Shown here one piece after another: positions 41,091 through 42,225 of a DNA stretch of 42,225 nt. The stretch is from positions 1-42,225 of the forward strand of contig JAADHU010000074.1 in assembly GCA_013151645.1 (NCBI GenBank), given 5' to 3'. Made by a program: the position numbers and the translations under genes. The stretch's first letter is position 1, and the number at the start of each line of letters is the position of its first letter. The notes under the pieces were generated by a model. That model saw only the letters and a list, made by a program, of their open reading frames with translations, ran no database searches and was not told the origin of the DNA. This DNA is from Gammaproteobacteria bacterium (lineage in GTDB: Bacteria; Pseudomonadota; Gammaproteobacteria; Steroidobacterales; Woeseiaceae).

Positions 41091-41365
41091 GTACATCTAG
41101 ATGGCAGCAGCTGCAAACGCTGTTCAACCATGCGTTGAGTTTGCCGCCGGACGCGCGCGTGACTTTTCTGGACGCCGCCTGCCGCGATGACCCGGTCCTG
41201 CGGGCTCAGGTCGATGCACTGTTAACGGCCGACGCGGCAAACCTGGCGGGTACTTACTGCATGTCGAACGTTTATGTCACGAGAAACCCAAGCGAGAGCC
41301 GCGGTGGCTGGCTCCGTCGTTTACTGCTGCGCTACCTGGACCGAAAAAATGCGGGCTATGACTAG
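41087..41365 (+). pseudogene. Truncated N-terminus of an ECF-linked Ser/Thr kinase
   Basis: 92 residues from GTG 41087. Residues 1-50 (SRWQQLQTLFNHALSLPP, then FLDAACRDDPVLRAQVDALL) match the leader of bacterial Ser/Thr kinases that accompany TIGR02999-type sigma factors. After LLTADAANLAGTY, where the kinase domain should begin, the frame continues for about 35 unrelated residues and stops at 41365. No kinase motifs follow in any frame before the sigma-factor gene. It is probably a remnant left by deletion of the kinase partner of the adjacent sigma factor. A functional short protein cannot be excluded. Confidence 0.55.
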
Positions 41366-41402
41366 TCGCCTCACCGCTGGTCAGGACATTCGCTGCGTGT
41401 GG

Positions 41403-41957
41403 CTATGGCTCGAGCCTGGACCGGAGCCAGGCCTTGGCAAAGCGAATTTCCCGATCCAGCGTGCTGCTCGACAACCCCAATACTTCGCCCATCTCGTCAT
41501 AGGTCAGACCACCGAAGTAATGTAACTCCAATATATCGGCCTTGCGCTGGTCCCGCTCGGCGAGCAACGTGAGCGCTTCATGTAACTCGAGAATCTCGTT
41601 GCCGATTTGCGGTGATACGGCGATAACTGCATCCAGCGGCAGCTCCCGCATGCCGCCGCCGCGCTTCGATGCCCCTTTCGCATTGGCGTGGTCGACCAGG
41701 ACACGGCGCATCATTCGTGCTGCCAGCGCAAAAAAATGGCTGCGATCCTGCCAATCGACATCGACGTTAACCAGGCGTGCATAAGCTTCGTGCACCAACG
41801 CGGTCGTTTGCAGCGTGTGATCGGGACGTTCGTCGCGAAATGCACGCGCCGCAATCCGATGCAGCTGGTCATAAACCAGCGGTGTCAGTGCCTCCAGACT
41901 CTCCTGGTCACCGTCAATCCAATTACGAAGTAACTGCGTGATGCTCGCGTCGGACAC
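41403..41957 (-). CDS. ECF sigma factor, TIGR02999 (Sig-70_X6) type
   Basis: 184 residues from GTG 41957 with GGGGTAGAG upstream. Region 2 (about 25-95) has LVYDQLHRIAARAFRDERPDH and SHFFALAARMMRRVLVDHA, the signature of this sigma subgroup. Region 4 (about 125-180) has KADILELHYFGGLTYDEMG and EVLGLSSSTLDREIRFAKAWL, the DNA-binding helix-turn-helix for the -35 element. This subgroup normally sits beside a Ser/Thr kinase-TPR gene and has no anti-sigma factor. Here the neighbour is only a kinase fragment, on the opposite strand and convergent. The full kinase at 35006 may be its partner (inference). Confidence 0.92.
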   Translation of the reverse strand: MSDASITQLLRNWIDGDQESLEALTPLVYDQLHRIAARAFRDERPDHTLQTTALVHEAYARLVNVDVDWQDRSHFFALAARMMRRVLVDHANAKGASKRGGGMRELPLDAVIAVSPQIGNEILELHEALTLLAERDQRKADILELHYFGGLTYDEMGEVLGLSSSTLDREIRFAKAWLRSRLEP

Positions 41958-42098
41958 GTCTCTACCCCGTCATCCCGACTTTTGACGATATCCGAATTTC
42001 CCGGAAAAACAAGGGCGTTATGTTTGATTTGCGTCCTCGTTGGCAGCAACGACCCGTTCACTACGTCCGCTCTTCCGGTCGCACTATCGGCTAGCTGA

Positions 42099-42225
42099 GT
42101 TGAGGATGGTATCGTTCTTGAACCCAAACATTTGAAACGGATCCTGGCTGGATATGTTGACTATTACAACGGTGTTAGAACACATCTTTTCTTATACAAG
42201 GACTCACCCGATCGAAGGCCAGTAC
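42099..42225 (+). pseudogene. C-terminal fragment of a DDE integrase/transposase (runs off the window)
   Basis: The frame from 42099 (after TGA 42096-42098) reads VEDGIVLEPKHLKRILAGY, then VDYYNGVRTHLFLYKDSPD and RRPV to the window edge. This is the end of an rve-type integrase core: the ...VL...HL.R.L..Y..YYN..RTHL.L.KD.P..RPV pattern of IS481/IS3-like enzymes. No start codon with a ribosome site and none of the earlier DDE core is present upstream, so it is a remnant or decayed copy. No terminal inverted repeat can be judged from this side. Confidence 0.75.

Overview
The window is chromosomal DNA of a GC-rich Gram-negative bacterium. The block lptM-like lipoprotein, polA, engB (opposite strand), cytochrome c4 and dsbA (about 80-5562) is the arrangement seen around polA in Pseudomonas-type Gammaproteobacteria. 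The many TonB-linked, TPR-bearing, sulfotransferase and ECF/Ser-Thr-kinase genes suggest a free-living, probably marine or sediment, gammaproteobacterium (for example near Woeseiales/Steroidobacterales). That placement is an inference from gene content. No tRNA, rRNA, CRISPR array or intact mobile element was seen.

Layout. (1) 80-5562: core block; between polA and engB lies a strong candidate small RNA with its own sigmaE-like promoter and terminator. (2) 5559-7785: an L,D-transpeptidase with an extra C-terminal domain, and a secreted TPR protein ending in a TonB_C domain. (3) 7801-14871: a tightly coupled minus-strand operon running Rieske oxygenase, two PYROXD2/phytoene-desaturase-like flavoproteins, then a GcvT-like aminomethyltransferase, with a divergent DAO-type flavoprotein. 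The Rieske protein has the Glu205 variant described for carnitine/choline-type oxygenases, so the cluster probably demethylates or opens an N-methylated amine. No reductase partner is present. (4) 14985-18728: a DUF1684 protein, an HTH-TM-TPR protein, a small lipoprotein and a double zinc-ribbon membrane protein. (5) 18739-28969: a six-gene minus-strand series running MocR regulator with an unusual C-terminal extension, nitrilase-family amidase, TonB-dependent receptor, TPR-sulfotransferase, secreted serine hydrolase and MFS transporter, with a MocR-like operator candidate before the receptor gene. (6) 29181-30371: a cation/Ca2+ antiporter. (7) 30372-31592: an AT-rich, symmetric double-operator region ahead of a GSU2403-type nucleotidyltransferase-fold gene that has lost one expected catalytic acid. 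(8) 31584-34854: a compact operon of PhyH dioxygenase, Na+/solute symporter and lipoprotein amidase. (9) 35006-37672: a Ser/Thr kinase-TPR receptor. (10) 37760-40873: a lipoprotein whose N-terminal half resembles the pore-forming core of anthrax protective antigen, followed by Ca-binding repeats, a PKD domain and an FG-GAP propeller. (11) 41058-42225: a kinase N-terminal remnant behind a leader ORF, an ECF sigma factor, and the tail of a DDE integrase at the right edge.

The most unusual items are the polA-engB sRNA, the protective-antigen-like lipoprotein, and the symmetric control region of the nucleotidyltransferase gene. All functions are read from remembered family motifs; no search or alignment program was run.
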